A program made the position numbers and the translations under genes. A DNA stretch of 64,000 nt from Calonectria ilicicola (Eukaryota; Ascomycota; Sordariomycetes; Hypocreales; Nectriaceae). Of the stretch, positions 22,414 to 33,550 are shown piece by piece. Within the stretch, counting starts at the first letter, position 1; each line of letters starts with the position of its first letter. The stretch lies in assembly GCA_020809705.1 (NCBI GenBank), contig CP085825.1, positions 2,480,001 through 2,544,000 on the forward strand, read 5' to 3'. The notes beneath the pieces were generated by a model that was not told the DNA's origin, made no database searches, and saw nothing but the letters and a program-made list of their open reading frames with translations.

Positions 22414-24701
22414 AGGATTTCGATCATGATATCATTTTTTACTTTTGGGAATACGGGCGTTGGGGCGAGTTTATTGTTCACAAGATGGAGTGAGAATCCA
22501 TCCCAGTACATGGCCTATGAGGCTCTTCAATGGGCGCAATTGATAGATAATCTATGCGTAAATCATGAATCAGAATCAAGCAACCTGACAAAATAAATTG
22601 GCCGAATAAATCTCCAGCACATACGATACCAAGTAAGTATAAGAATACATGATATGAGTCGTATATATCTCTCTTAATCTCATAACAAGGAAAAATGAAT
22701 AAAACCCGCTTATTACTTATCCCATTTTGTTTATTGTTGGGCTTTCTTGAATGTGTATTTGTTGTGTGTAATGGTGTCTACCATTGAGCGGCTATCATGG
22801 CAACTCATCATGTCAGAGAAAGTTTTAGGGAGGTGGACAAAAGCCATACACTAGATTTACATACATTAATTAGAATTAAATAAAAATTTCAGGCCAAGCT
22901 TTCTCTTACTATCTAATCAATAGACCAAGGTTGTTTAGGCTCCGCGTATAGTTCATCTGCCTATTTCGTAAAGCCAGTGAGACCTACTCATTTTACTTGA
23001 AAGTGATTTGTGGCTGCTGGTACATAGAATTGAAGACTATCTACGCATAGCCTTTATTTATTTAACTTAGTTCTTCTAAATGCGACGAGGAATTCAATCC
23101 CAGCATTTTGCGAGCGATCATAGATTACACATTTGCGACAGTAGGGCACTTAGTCCAACCTACGTACGATAACTAATATTGTAGAATAGGCAGATACCAC
23201 CAAAACGCATGGACGCGGTTGTAATAGATTTCGCCTGACAAGTACACATCACCCAGTCCGCCAGCTTGCACGCCGCGTCACACAAGCCGTCCTACGGGTT
23301 ACAATGCTGTGCAACGTGACTCGGGCGGAAAGTGGGCGGCTTCGAATCAAAGCGAGTTTTGCATGGATATCCGCTCTTGGCGTCTGCGGGTCTGAAACCT
23401 AGGGGGAAATCCTTCAGCTTTCCACACTCTAATCATGAGCCTTCTGAGCGACGATCCCTGCACAGCGACGTAGCTGGCCACGCAGGCGGTTAACTCAGAA
23501 ACAAAGCCCGGAATTTGTCAAAGCGGTGTCGTCAGAACCAACAAGGGAAATATTCTTGCATCGTGTGTCTCCTTTCGATTTTGGATTTTTCTAGACCTCA
23601 AGGTCGAGTGGTTATTAGTGAGAAATGAACTCGATTATGGGCGTAGACGAAAACATACGATTAACTAGCTAGGCTAAATGCCGTACGACTGCATAGCATA
23701 AAATTCCTGCCGAAAGTGGCTATTTTTTTGTCCTGTTGAAGAGCACAGGATGTGGATTGTTGGTTCTACCTCGCATCACTAGTGGCTATGCGTCTCTGCA
23801 CCTCTTCCTCACAGGTGTACGACAGTTGGATCAGAGATGGGCAGCATCTTGTAGCGCAAAGGTCAAAGATCCAAGCGAAAGTTTTTTTTGGTTCTGTAAG
23901 CCCCGGTACAAGGCTGAGGTACAAACGGAACACAGGGCGAATGCAAAAACTACACGAGTCTAACATCAGATGGGACACTCACTGGTGGACGGTCACATGT
24001 TGTGGAAGATCAAGCAAATCAAGGTTGGACAAGACCAGGATGGGCTGTCTAAAAGGATGGATATTTGTGGAAATCCCAAGAGGTGCCTTATTGGTGAATG
24101 AGACATATCAGGTTGTCTCTTGCCAAGCCACTGATGCCGGTCCAAAAAAAGAAGAAGCCTGTGAGCTGGCTCGCTCCCACCCATCAACACTGCTGAGGGA
24201 CCAAGATAAACAATAAAAAGAAAAAAAAACAGGCCAATCAAGCACTACTACGAGTGGAGCATGCCTGATCGTTATGGGCTCACAAACTGCTGGGCAGGCC
24301 AGGAAGGTGGCAGCCCAGCCAGGAAAACTTGCTCAAACCGGCGCAGATTCGAGACCATCTCGACAGCCACAAAAATCGAATACGCGCTTTTGCGCCCATT
24401 TACTCCAATTGTCTCTCCACTTCAAGATCCACGGGTTCGTTAACCTTGTATCAATCAAACCATCATGTCACCGCTGCAGCTTTGGCGCGGCCGTGACCTG
24501 CACCCGGGGAGGGAAGCCTGCGGGGCAGTGTCCATGCAGGTGGTTAACACGACATGCGCCAGACCAGTCGGTCCTTAAAAATAAATAAATATTCGAGGCT
24601 GCCGCCCTTTACTTCCTCCTCTATATTTTGCTTCCCTCCATCACAAGCAATCACAGACACAAAACAGCAAGAACACTCAAAAAGAGAAAGAGAAAATCGA
24701 C
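22414..24701. other. Intergenic region of 2.3 kb
   Basis: Much of it, especially about 22.5-23.2 kb, is more AT-rich than its surroundings, with no recognisable gene. It must contain the promoter of the copper transporter. An open stretch at 23752-24216 has no domain or splice support. Confidence 0.5.
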
Positions 24702-25398
24702 ATGGACATGGATATGGACATGTCTTCGACGGCCACTATGGCCATGACCGGCACCGCTACCATGAGCATGGCCACAGCTACCTCTACTGAAATGAGTATG
24801 GGTGGCTCTGGTTCCAGCTGCAAGATTTCTGTAATGCCGAGCTCAAGCTCCTGATTCACTGCACTGCAATGCGATTCAATACTAACAGATCCTTCAGATG
24901 CTTTGGAATTGGTACACGGTCGACACGTGCTTCATATCTACCAGCTGGCACAACACCTCCTCTGGCATGTTCGCCGGCTCTTGCATCGGTGTCATCCTCC
25001 TCGTCATGTCCCTCGAGTTCCTCCGCCGATCCGTCAAAGAATACGACGCCTACATTCTCCGCCAACATGTTGCCAAATTCGAGGCTTCTTCTGCTCCCGC
25101 TGCGGGTCCCAGTAACGGAGTTGGATCTGATAGTAGCAAAATCGGTGCTGTTGCTTGCAACGTCGTCCCTCCGTTCCGACCCAACATTTTCCAACAAGCG
25201 ATCCGCGCATTCCTCCACATGGTTCAGTTTGCTGTTGCCTACTTCGTTATGCTTCTCGCCATGTACTACAACGGGTACATCATCATTTGCATTTTCATTG
25301 GTGCCTATCTAGGAGCTTTTGTTTTCCAATGGGAGACGCTATCAGTGGGAGGCAAAACAACCAGTGCGGCCCGAGAAGCTACCGTGTGCTGCGGCTGA
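24702..25398 (+). CDS. Ctr-family copper transporter
   Basis: Exons are 24702-24830 and 24898-25398, encoding 209 residues. The N-terminus is Met-rich (MDMDMDM, then repeated MxM pairs), typical of extracellular copper-capturing tails. Three membrane segments follow. The second carries the MxxxM pore motif (MLLAM) and the third the GxxxG packing motif (GAYLGAF). The C-terminus ends in CCG, a likely Cu(I) hand-off site. Family members trimerise and import Cu(I) at the plasma membrane or release it from the vacuole. Length and the long loop between helices 1 and 2 fit Ctr2/Ctr3-like fungal members. The first copper-binding exon is separated from the membrane exon by a 67-nt intron. Confidence 0.92.
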
Positions 25399-25667
25399 AA
25401 GGTTCTAAATGGATAAGAAAAGATGTATGGTTTATTCAGAAACGAGAGGAGAAAACTGGGTCGGAGTTAGTCTGCTAAGGACAAATAATATAATTCTTAT
25501 TTATAATAAATCGTGGCAGATGTTCGACTCTTGCATGCGTGGTCAGCGAGAAGTACGATTCGCAGACACTAAGATCACTCGAAAATGTGCCATTGACAAA
25601 TTGAGTGACATGGAATAATAATACTACATGAAATAAAGGCAGTTGGCTTGCTTCAGCTTTCTGTGTT

Positions 25668-25907
25668 CTAGGTTCGCTCCCCTGGTTGTTCATGATGAAC
25701 AGGGTCCTGCCTTGAGGGTCTCCTCCTCTCAAGTTCCTCGAACGGGATATCTGATATCAGCTCAACGACCCGGTATCCCATGATTGTGTCACTAGAGTTT
25801 GAAATTCTAAACCCTCTATTTCGGTCTCCGCCATACGTGCGTCTATTATTTCCACCGCGCCTATGAGGCCTGCGCGGTCTGGAAGGCTTTGAAAAATAAC
25901 AGCCCAT
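25668..25907 (-). CDS. Candidate lipidated basic microprotein (79 aa)
   Basis: The frame starts in a strong context (GCCATGG) and encodes a peptide beginning MGCYFSKPSRPRR. Gly2 with Ser6 matches the N-myristoylation pattern, Cys3 could be palmitoylated, and a basic run follows, the usual recipe for plasma-membrane attachment. The rest is Arg/Gly/Asn-rich and then amphipathic (around VVELISDIPFEELERR). I recognise no family. The frame is open further upstream without another good start. It converges with the copper transporter gene. It could still be chance sequence. Confidence 0.45.
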   Translation of the reverse strand: MGCYFSKPSRPRRPHRRGGNNRRTYGGDRNRGFRISNSSDTIMGYRVVELISDIPFEELERRRPSRQDPVHHEQPGERT

Positions 25908-26175
25908 GGCAATCACCAAGCCCAACGGTTCTTTATTGTTTTTTTCAATGTCTGGCGTTTTGGTATTTAGTTCTGTATTAAAGGGTAGACACGATAAACC
26001 TTGGAAAGTAGTGCACATGCCTTGTATTTATACCAACGCTACAATATCTCCATTCAGAGACGCCTAACTTATGACGCTATTCACATTCTGCTTTGCACAG
26101 TGCGATAGCAAGTCAAAAGACCATATGGTCTCCTGAACTTCATCAAATTTTCAACGTCACATGTTATGAGATTGG

Positions 26176-27074
26176 TCATTCGGAATATGCGGGCTCGCCC
26201 TCGGCACACTCTGTCCCCTCTTGAATATACCTTTCCACGGCAGTCTGGGCATCCTCATCACCATCCAACACGTCTAGCCATCGACCTTTAATGTTCTCTG
26301 ATTGTAGAAGCAAAGCGCTGACCGCAGCCGTCGTAGCGCGGCTCGTCATGCCCCGCGCCACCTTTGTCTGACCCATAAGCACACCCCCAGCATCTTTGTC
26401 CGTCAAGCCACCGGGACGGACGGACACGGCGGATATTGTAGGGCGCTTTTTAGCTTCAGTGATAAGCGCCTCATCAGCCGCAACTTTTGCCTCGTAGTAG
26501 CGGGCAAGGAAGGTAGAGTTTACTTTCTTCCAGCCCTCCCAGTCTTCATCTGTCCACCAGGGGGCGTTGGCTCGGCGTGCGCCCAGATATGAGACAATGA
26601 CGAAATGGGTGATGGTGGGAACTGCAACAGAGGCTTGTATAAAGTGGATAGCCGCGTCACGATCAATACGAAGTACCTGAAGCATGCGCAATTAGCTAGC
26701 TGCGATTGAGTGACACAGGTGTAGGGCCGCATACTCGGTCTTGGGAGCCCGAAGCTCCGGCACCTATAGACTGCTTAGTGAGCGGCACTTTCATCATGTC
26801 ACCTATTCGTACCAGCACTCCAAAACACCGAGTTTGGATTCACATCATTGATAATTTCGGCGGCTTTCTCCTGGCTGTCAACTTTCTCGAGATCATGGAC
26901 TAAGACGTTGAATTTCCCAGGCAATCCAGCAGCAAACTTCTTCAAATCCTCAACCTGCTCCTCAGTGCGGATGAGGCTGGTCACAGACCATGACTTTTCT
27001 AGCAGGGTCTTGGTAAGTATACGGCTAATTCTTCCGTTACCGCCGAGAACGAGGACATGTCGCGGAGAAGACAT
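26176..27074 (-). CDS. Atypical short-chain dehydrogenase (NAD(P)-binding Rossmann protein)
   Basis: Exons are 26813-27074, 26735-26763 (only 29 nt) and 26176-26676, giving 263 residues. The N-terminus MSSPRHVLVLGGNGRISR is the nucleotide-binding turn, a GGNGRISR variant of the usual GGTGxxG. A YEAKxxAD segment near residue 165 holds the Tyr-x2-Lys-like active-site pair, followed by VRPGGL. This matches the atypical SDR group that includes YwnB/NmrA-like proteins; the substrate is unknown. A short acidic C-terminal tail follows. Phases agree at all joins, but the micro-exon should be treated as a prediction. Confidence 0.78.
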
Positions 27075-28260
27075 GGTGTAGGAATTCGAGGTACTTTTTA
27101 ATAGAGGTGGTGAGATGGCTGAGCAATGGGCGCAGGCATGGTTGACGTAGTGCGAAGGATCAGTGAACGCGGGGTATGCATGAGCGGCGGAACCTTGTTC
27201 GTACACCGTCAACAGCTGCAGCAAACTAAATGTTACGAACTCCAGCAAATACGAAGCAAGTTATCCTGAAACATTAGGAGACCGTCTTTTTTATATATAA
27301 CTTTTTCAAGAGATAAAATATATTCTCTAAAGCTGGTAGTATGCTGCCATTTATTCTTTAACTACCGTAGCATATCTAGCGTTCCCTTTTTAGGTGTGCA
27401 TGATGTAAGTCACTGTTCTTGTAACTTACATTCCATGCTCGTAATATTTCTTGCATTTAATTGTAGTTTTCAGTCATTTATCACATTCAACCGAATAGAT
27501 GTATCTTTGCTGGCTCAAATGCTATGTTTTTCCAATACCTGGGATCCTCATGAGCTTTAAAAGCTGCTGTTTGATGACGTTAAGTAAGCAACAAATTGCG
27601 TGTTCGTTTGTTTTTTTTTCCTCGCACTATCCTTTTCTATTCCAGTACTCGTGCAGATACCATTGATGAAGACTTGCGACATTTTGGTGTCTCAATCAAC
27701 ACCATCAATTAAACTCAATTGCGTGAGCTGCTAGTTCAAAAAAGAAGGACTGATTCTAGCGGACTTTTGGTCATGTTTTATCGGCGCCATATCCACTTTG
27801 CATATTTTCAAACGGTTTCTAATGTATTAGATAACCAAGCCATATATAATACCATAGGATTGGCTTCAACGGCCAAAGTTTTACGGCTAGTTATCATGAC
27901 TGTCTAGGGTGGTTGGTGTACGTGCACTCGATAGACTTTGAAGTGGGATGACTTTTGGATTTCGCTTAGGTTAGGGAGTGGGCGAGGGGTGCTGTGGGGC
28001 AAGATACGCTTTCGTCATTGGCCCGGGGCTGATTCTCCAGTGGAAAAGCTAGATTCCGAGTGCCGACACAGGCTGACAAATGGGTCTCAATGTGGCCCAG
28101 GGTCTTGGCTGTGCCTTGGATCCACGATATAGCAAGCTTGCGATGGGGGTAAAGGATCCAGGCTCTGCTTTCTCGTCAACCTGGTCAATTCACCTTTCAT
28201 TCGACATCGCCTAGACACACTATTGCGCTGACCAAGGCCAAGGCCCGGAGTCCTGTCGCC
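27075..28260. other. Divergent intergenic region
   Basis: AT-rich sequence between the SDR and Zn2Cys6 genes, which diverge here. No gene is visible. It should contain both promoters. Confidence 0.55.
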
Positions 28261-30120
28261 ATGTTCCGCCACCTGATGTCTGCCAAGGTCCGCTCCAACG
28301 CTGGATGCTGGACCTGTCGCCTCCGGCGCAAGAAATGCGACGAGAAACGCCCTATCTGCGAAGGCTGCGCAGTCCTCGAAATCACCTGCCACTACAACGA
28401 AGAGAAACCTGACTGGATGGATGGAGGCCCCAAGCAGAAGGCCATGGCCGAGAAGATCAAGGCGCAGGTCAAGAAGCAGGCTTCGCAGCGCCGCGATCGC
28501 AAGTACATGGAGATGCTCGAGGCTGGCACCCGCAATGTCAGCCTTGGTGCGAATGGAGACGACCACACTGTCGATAGACAAACTTCCCGCAACGACATTG
28601 GAGATACCGTTGTCTCGGTCTCTGGCTCTGATACCGAACCAGCTTCCAGTCACGATCCTGGCTCGACACCAGCCTCCAGCAACACGAGCGCCTCGCCCCC
28701 CGAGATCCCCTGGCATAGCCAGTTCCTCGCCCGACCCGACGACTCGAACAACATGAATGGACAAAACACAGAGGTTCACTTTATCATGATCTATCTCGAC
28801 TATGTATTTCCTCACCTTTTCCCTTTCTACCGCCCTCCCATGCTTGCTGGTGGTCGCGGCTGGATCCTCGATCTCTTGCAAGCCAACAAATCGGTCTGGC
28901 ACACAGCCATCTCGCTTGCGTCTTATTATTTTAGCGTCGTCCTGGCCAACGGCCAACAGGAGCATGAAGGGTGCACCAATCGCATGGTACACCAACTGCA
29001 GACCCAGCTCGAGATGGGCTTACGAGAGCTCCAGCGGGAGATGAGCGCCATTAATGCCGCTGGAGATCTTGCGAGCCCAAAGGAGAAGCTTCAAGTTCTT
29101 CAGGGAATTCTCCAAATGCTCATTTTTGAAGTTTCGACCAGTAACAAGGACCATTGGCGTATGCACCTTGACGCTGCCATCGCCATGTTTATTCAGCTCG
29201 TCCCTTCGCCTGAGAAATGGATCGATGTTCTCGAGGCCCTGTATAGCTTGAAGTGGCCGCCGCCCTCGATGGGCGTCAACCGACCCTTTAGCACGAACCA
29301 GGCTACGCTCCGGTTTTTTACAGCGAATATTTTGTACATTGATGTCATATCCAGTATTACACTCGAGCAGGCCCCACGCCTTCAGAAATACCAGGCTCCC
29401 GTTATCCCCGGTTGTCAGCTTATTAATAAAAGAGTCAACCCCCCACGCGCAGGTCCTCTGTATATGGAGGAGTTTATTGGGTTGCAAAACTGGGTAGTCC
29501 AGATTATCGGTGATGTTGCTGGGCTAGATGCTTGGAAGAAGGACCAGAAGCGGGCCGGTTCATTGTCCACAGCTGAGTTGGTCCAACGTGGAAAGGTTAT
29601 TGAGGATGCCATCCGAGCCGGGCTTCAAGTCATGGAGAGCGAGGCCCAACAGTCGGAGCCGGCTTTTGCGAACCCACAACCTTCACTCGGCCAACATCAG
29701 CAACCGGCCCACCAGCCTGGTCTGACAGACCAATCTCCATGCCTGCTCATTAACAACATCATTTGGTTACAAGCTGCACTTACCTTCCTTCACGTTGTCA
29801 TTTCAGGTTGGCAGCCTTCATGTCCCGAAATTCGAGCCTCAGTCAACACGATGACGACTCTCTTAACCCAGCTGCCGCAGGACACAGGCATTCGAACCCT
29901 GGTTTGGCCATTCTGTATTGCTGGCTGTCTTTCTCCTGTCGAGGATGAGTGCAAGTACCGCGGAATGCTCCAGCGGATGGGATCCGTCAGCGTGTTTGGA
30001 ACCGTCAAGGCAGCCATGGAGATCATGGAGGCTGTCTGGGCTCGGAGGAGCCAGATTGACGAGAGCTGGGACGTGGGCAAGTGCATGCGAATTTTGGGAC
30101 ATGGAGTTTTGCTGATTTGA
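28261..30120 (+). CDS. Zn2Cys6 fungal transcription factor
   Basis: A single open frame of 619 residues. Residues 16-44 hold the binuclear cluster, C-x2-C-x6-C-x6-C-x2-C-x6-C, preceded by a short basic lead and followed by Lys/Arg-rich sequence (about 60-85). A Ser/Thr/Pro-rich linker (about 120-155) leads into a largely helical region resembling the Fungal_trans_2 type regulatory domain. It should bind DNA in the nucleus; the target genes are not indicated by its neighbours. The start lies in a good context (GCCATGT), and no intron is needed to keep the frame. Confidence 0.9.
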   Translation: MFRHLMSAKVRSNAGCWTCRLRRKKCDEKRPICEGCAVLEITCHYNEEKPDWMDGGPKQKAMAEKIKAQVKKQASQRRDRKYMEMLEAGTRNVSLGANGDDHTVDRQTSRNDIGDTVVSVSGSDTEPASSHDPGSTPASSNTSASPPEIPWHSQFLARPDDSNNMNGQNTEVHFIMIYLDYVFPHLFPFYRPPMLAGGRGWILDLLQANKSVWHTAISLASYYFSVVLANGQQEHEGCTNRMVHQLQTQLEMGLRELQREMSAINAAGDLASPKEKLQVLQGILQMLIFEVSTSNKDHWRMHLDAAIAMFIQLVPSPEKWIDVLEALYSLKWPPPSMGVNRPFSTNQATLRFFTANILYIDVISSITLEQAPRLQKYQAPVIPGCQLINKRVNPPRAGPLYMEEFIGLQNWVVQIIGDVAGLDAWKKDQKRAGSLSTAELVQRGKVIEDAIRAGLQVMESEAQQSEPAFANPQPSLGQHQQPAHQPGLTDQSPCLLINNIIWLQAALTFLHVVISGWQPSCPEIRASVNTMTTLLTQLPQDTGIRTLVWPFCIAGCLSPVEDECKYRGMLQRMGSVSVFGTVKAAMEIMEAVWARRSQIDESWDVGKCMRILGHGVLLI

Positions 30121-30598
30121 TACCCTGGGATATATGACTACCTACCGCCCTGCCACTGGGGAAGGGATTTGGAATGTGTTGCAAGGCGAGAAACACTTGA
30201 TTTGGCGTATATGATGGACAATGGACGGGATTCGCAAATTGCCCGATACCAATGGCGTAACGATGAATGGGGAAACCGATTTGATGATTTTTTTTTTTTT
30301 TTTTAGCGAGTAATCAAGGCCGTCACAGAACAAGGCAAAGCGAACATTTTTTTGATTCCGAAAACTCCTTTTTATTGTTTGTCTCGGTATTTTTCTTTTC
30401 AGTGATGAGATCCGTTCTAACCAGTAGACATTACCCATGGTTGCAAAACCCAAAAAAAACCCAAGCAATCCTAACTAAGCAATCTTGAAGACTCATTACA
30501 TTCCCAAACCGACCGTTTTACCCAAAGATGTTTTTTTTCTGTCTTTTTTTTTTGTATGTTTTTCTTGTTACTCATCCAATTGTGTGTGTGTCATTAGC
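30121..30598. other. Convergent intergenic region
   Basis: The 3' flanks of the Zn2Cys6 gene and of the MARVEL transcript. Contains a run of about 16 T near 30289-30304. No gene. Confidence 0.6.
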
Positions 30599-31045
30599 TC
30601 AGATCCATCTCCCTCCATTAACCATGCTCTGTCGTTTCTCCTTTTTCTCCAACAAACCGAGATCCCACCATCCGGAGACGTGGGACATGATGGTCCGGCG
30701 AGCGGACCGGGCCTTTTCGAATAGAGGGCTTCGTGGAGCGCCCTCTGAAGGTACGGGTGAGGGAGGAGCGAGATGCAGCGCAGGCACAGGCGGCACAGGA
30801 GGTAGCTCGCTGACCGGCTCTGGTGCTTGGCGCACCCGGACTCTCTTCTCACTAAAAGGTGCCGTGGGGGGCGGGGGGAACCACGGCCGGCGCATACTCT
30901 CCGAGTCGGAGTCGCTGTCGAAGCGCTTCTCCTGGTGATGCGCCATAGCCATGGTACCCAAGCTCCGGCTCCGGCTCCGACTCATGGCCGGTTCGGGCCG
31001 GTAGCCAGCAACGGTTGGCCCCGCTTCGACCCCACGGTCGCACCC
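30599..31045 (-). other. In-frame open extension after the MARVEL gene stop
   Basis: After the UGA at 31048-31046 the same frame stays open for 148 codons and ends at a UGA at 30601-30599. The encoded stretch looks protein-like: Ser/Asp repeats (DSDSDSES), Pro-rich blocks (WFPPPPTAPF, ELPPVPPVPAL), and an amphipathic basic end (SARRTIMSHVSGWWDLGLLEKKEK). There is an internal ATG at 30985. It could be a readthrough tail, a separate small gene, an exon joined by unrecognised splicing, or sequence behind a recent nonsense change. Confidence 0.5.
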
Positions 31046-31680
31046 TCAAGCGGCCTCGATGTTCTTGGGGACAGTGGTGGAGGAGCCCTTGGTGCGCTTC
31101 CACAGGCACAGCGAAGTGATTGCGGAAAAGGAGAAGAGGACGCACAGGGCGATGCTCATGCCCCAGATGGCCTTGATCTGGTAGCACGAGGCCTTGTCGG
31201 CATCGACCCACTGGTACACGTTGCTGCGGTTGTGGTAGACGTTGTGGAACAGCGAGTTGATGAAGTTGGCTGTGTTGCCGTTGGACGGGAACTTGGGGCA
31301 AGAGAGGTAGCTGACGGGCTTGCCAACGCTGCAGGCCACGACGATGCAGGCAATGAGGATCAGGGAGTCAGCGCCGGTGGCGATGAGGAGGGGGAGCATG
31401 TAGTCCCAGTAGAGAATGTAGCTGATGACAATGTAGAGAACGGCGATGCAAGACTGTGTGGGAGAGCGTGTTAGTCAAATTGAGCACAGTTGGCTCGTCC
31501 AGATATACTTACGACAACCAGTGTGCCAATGAGGGCCGAAGGAGCGGCGTAGTCGGCCATGACCATCTCCGAGATGAAGTTTGCAGTCAGACCGATGATG
31601 GAAATGAGGGCGATGAACTGCATGGCGCGCATGGCAGTCCAGGTCATGCCAAGGGCACCGAGGGCGGGAGGAGAGTGCAT
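31046..31680 (-). CDS. MARVEL-domain membrane protein
   Basis: Exons are 31513-31680 and 31046-31453, giving 191 residues with four membrane segments: about 18-37, 45-68, 70-90 and 150-175. The loop between segments 3 and 4 contains paired cysteines and a WVDADKASC motif. The fold matches MARVEL proteins, which act in membrane domain organisation and vesicle traffic. The start MHSPPALGALG is chosen because the hydrophobic core follows at the normal distance; an upstream in-frame ATG at 31740 would add 20 residues. The stop is a UGA followed by GGG, and the frame continues open beyond it. Confidence 0.82.
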
Positions 31681-33550
31681 CTTGGACTTGTTGGAGGTAA
31701 CGATGGAAAGACGAGGGCGCGACGAGCCGGCGGTGCGCAACGGGAAGTGCTTGGAGTAGAAAGGGATGCAGGGGGCGGAGGAAGGAATCTTGTCAACTGG
31801 TAGGCCCGCCTAAGAGAAAGGCGAACGGAAAACAAAGAAAGAATTGTTGAAAAGAGAAATGCCTTGTCGTTGCGGCTTGGGTCGTTGTTTTCGTTGATGT
31901 GAAAGACGGAGCTGTAAAAAAGTGGTGGTATCCGACTAAAACCAGAGCCAGATATCCAAGATAAAACAGAGTGAGAGAGAGATCCACAAATGAAATAAGG
32001 AAATCTACAAAGGAAAGTGACAAAAAGGAAAAAAGAGATAAAAAAGGAAAAAGATGGAATTGGTTTCTTGTCGTGCTGTCGTGCTTGCTGGAGGGAGAAG
32101 CGAGAGGACATCAGAAGGGGCTAAGACTTTTATACATGATTGACAATCACAGGCGTCGCCGTGCAAATCAAAAACAACATGACGGCTCGAACCATGGCCA
32201 ACAACAATAGCACCACTGCACAACACCACAACCCAGTCAGGCCTACTGACTGACTGGATGGTTCCAAAATCAGTAGCCGCCGGGCAATCTGTTTGCTTTC
32301 CGTACCCACATGCAACAACCCACCGTCGACGCCGTGTTTCACTCATCTGCCTGCTGGCTAGCCGCCTTGGGCTCTGATCCGCCAGCCAAGACCCGCCAGC
32401 CAGCGCGACGGCCTATTGCAGTGACCACGTCGTGCCAGTGCCGGCGTGCAAGCCTGTGTACATGAACGCTCTGCCGGGATGGCCAAAATAAACCACAGCA
32501 GGGGTGGGCTAGCACAGGGCGTCCATCCCCCAGGGGGAGGCCAATGGCGTGGCGCACACTACGGGGCCCAATTCGCGTTGCCGCACAGCGGATCCCGGGC
32601 CCGACACGCTCATTGGGCCGGCGCTTGACCCAGCCGTGCCGGGGCTCTCTGGAGGTTTTGATAGCCGCGCAGATGGGGGCGCCCCAACGACGGCGACCAG
32701 GGCGTCGATTGGCCCTCAGCTCTTCATCATCGAGCTTCGCTTGGAGGAGGAAAGCAGCGAGGCTGGCCCGGACGGTTTGAGAAGCGGCCGCATATCGGGC
32801 GAGATTGGAGGTGTCTGCTGTCGTGCATTTCTTGGGCCTGGGGTCACCTTGCCCGCCCCCCAGGGCTCGTCTCAGTTGCTTCTTTGTTTAGATATGGCCC
32901 TGGCCGACCTACAAGGGTCTTGACGTGCTTGAAGGATCACGATGGACGAACTTGAGAACGAAAATCCGAAAACCCGGATCCCAGATCCTAGATCTTGGTT
33001 CGGTCTGTATGTTCTAGACCCCCTTTACACTTGTCCGTTTCCATCCGAAAACGAAAATTAGGCTCATGAGGGCTCCTCTCGGCAGGGTTCAGTGGCCTTT
33101 GTACTTGTCCAGACCCTTCTTGGTTCACTATCGTTTTGATCATGTGTCAATTATGAGTCGACGTGAATGCTATCTTTAGCTGATCAAAATGTGCAAATGC
33201 ATGTGAACTGCTCGGTTTTTACATGCGCTCCCATTGTTGCATGCTCCTGCGGCCTTGCAAATGGCCATCCGTGCAATGCGTTGGTTGGTTGTGGTGTCTA
33301 GTTTCGCAAACATTTTTGGTCAAGATTGGCATGACATGTCAATTCATTTTTTGCGCCATACGCCTATCTAGGATCCCACATTCTCAAAATAACACTCTTA
33401 CCCCATAGCTCTGTTATCCATATACCATGGGCCATGATAACGGCTTGCCGGGATCTTGCCTTGTTCTCAGCGCCTATGTTGCATTACCCTTGTACTCGTC
33501 TCAGGTCCAGGTGCTCGCCCACCACATCGGAAATATGCAGCTTGTCGTGT
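31681..33550. other. Intergenic region of 1.9 kb
   Basis: Upstream region of the MARVEL gene and 3' flank of the epsin gene. A pyrimidine-rich leader on the minus strand lies around 31800-32060. Sequence from 32340 to 32930 is GC-rich with open frames on both strands, but none has protein-like features. Confidence 0.5.

Noticed and set aside
23752..24216. 154-codon plus-strand frame in the hemerythrin-Ctr gap
   Set aside because: No domain, no start context support, no splice extension.
30827..31474. 215-codon plus-strand frame opposite the MARVEL gene
   Set aside because: Antisense shadow of the MARVEL coding sequence in GC-rich DNA.
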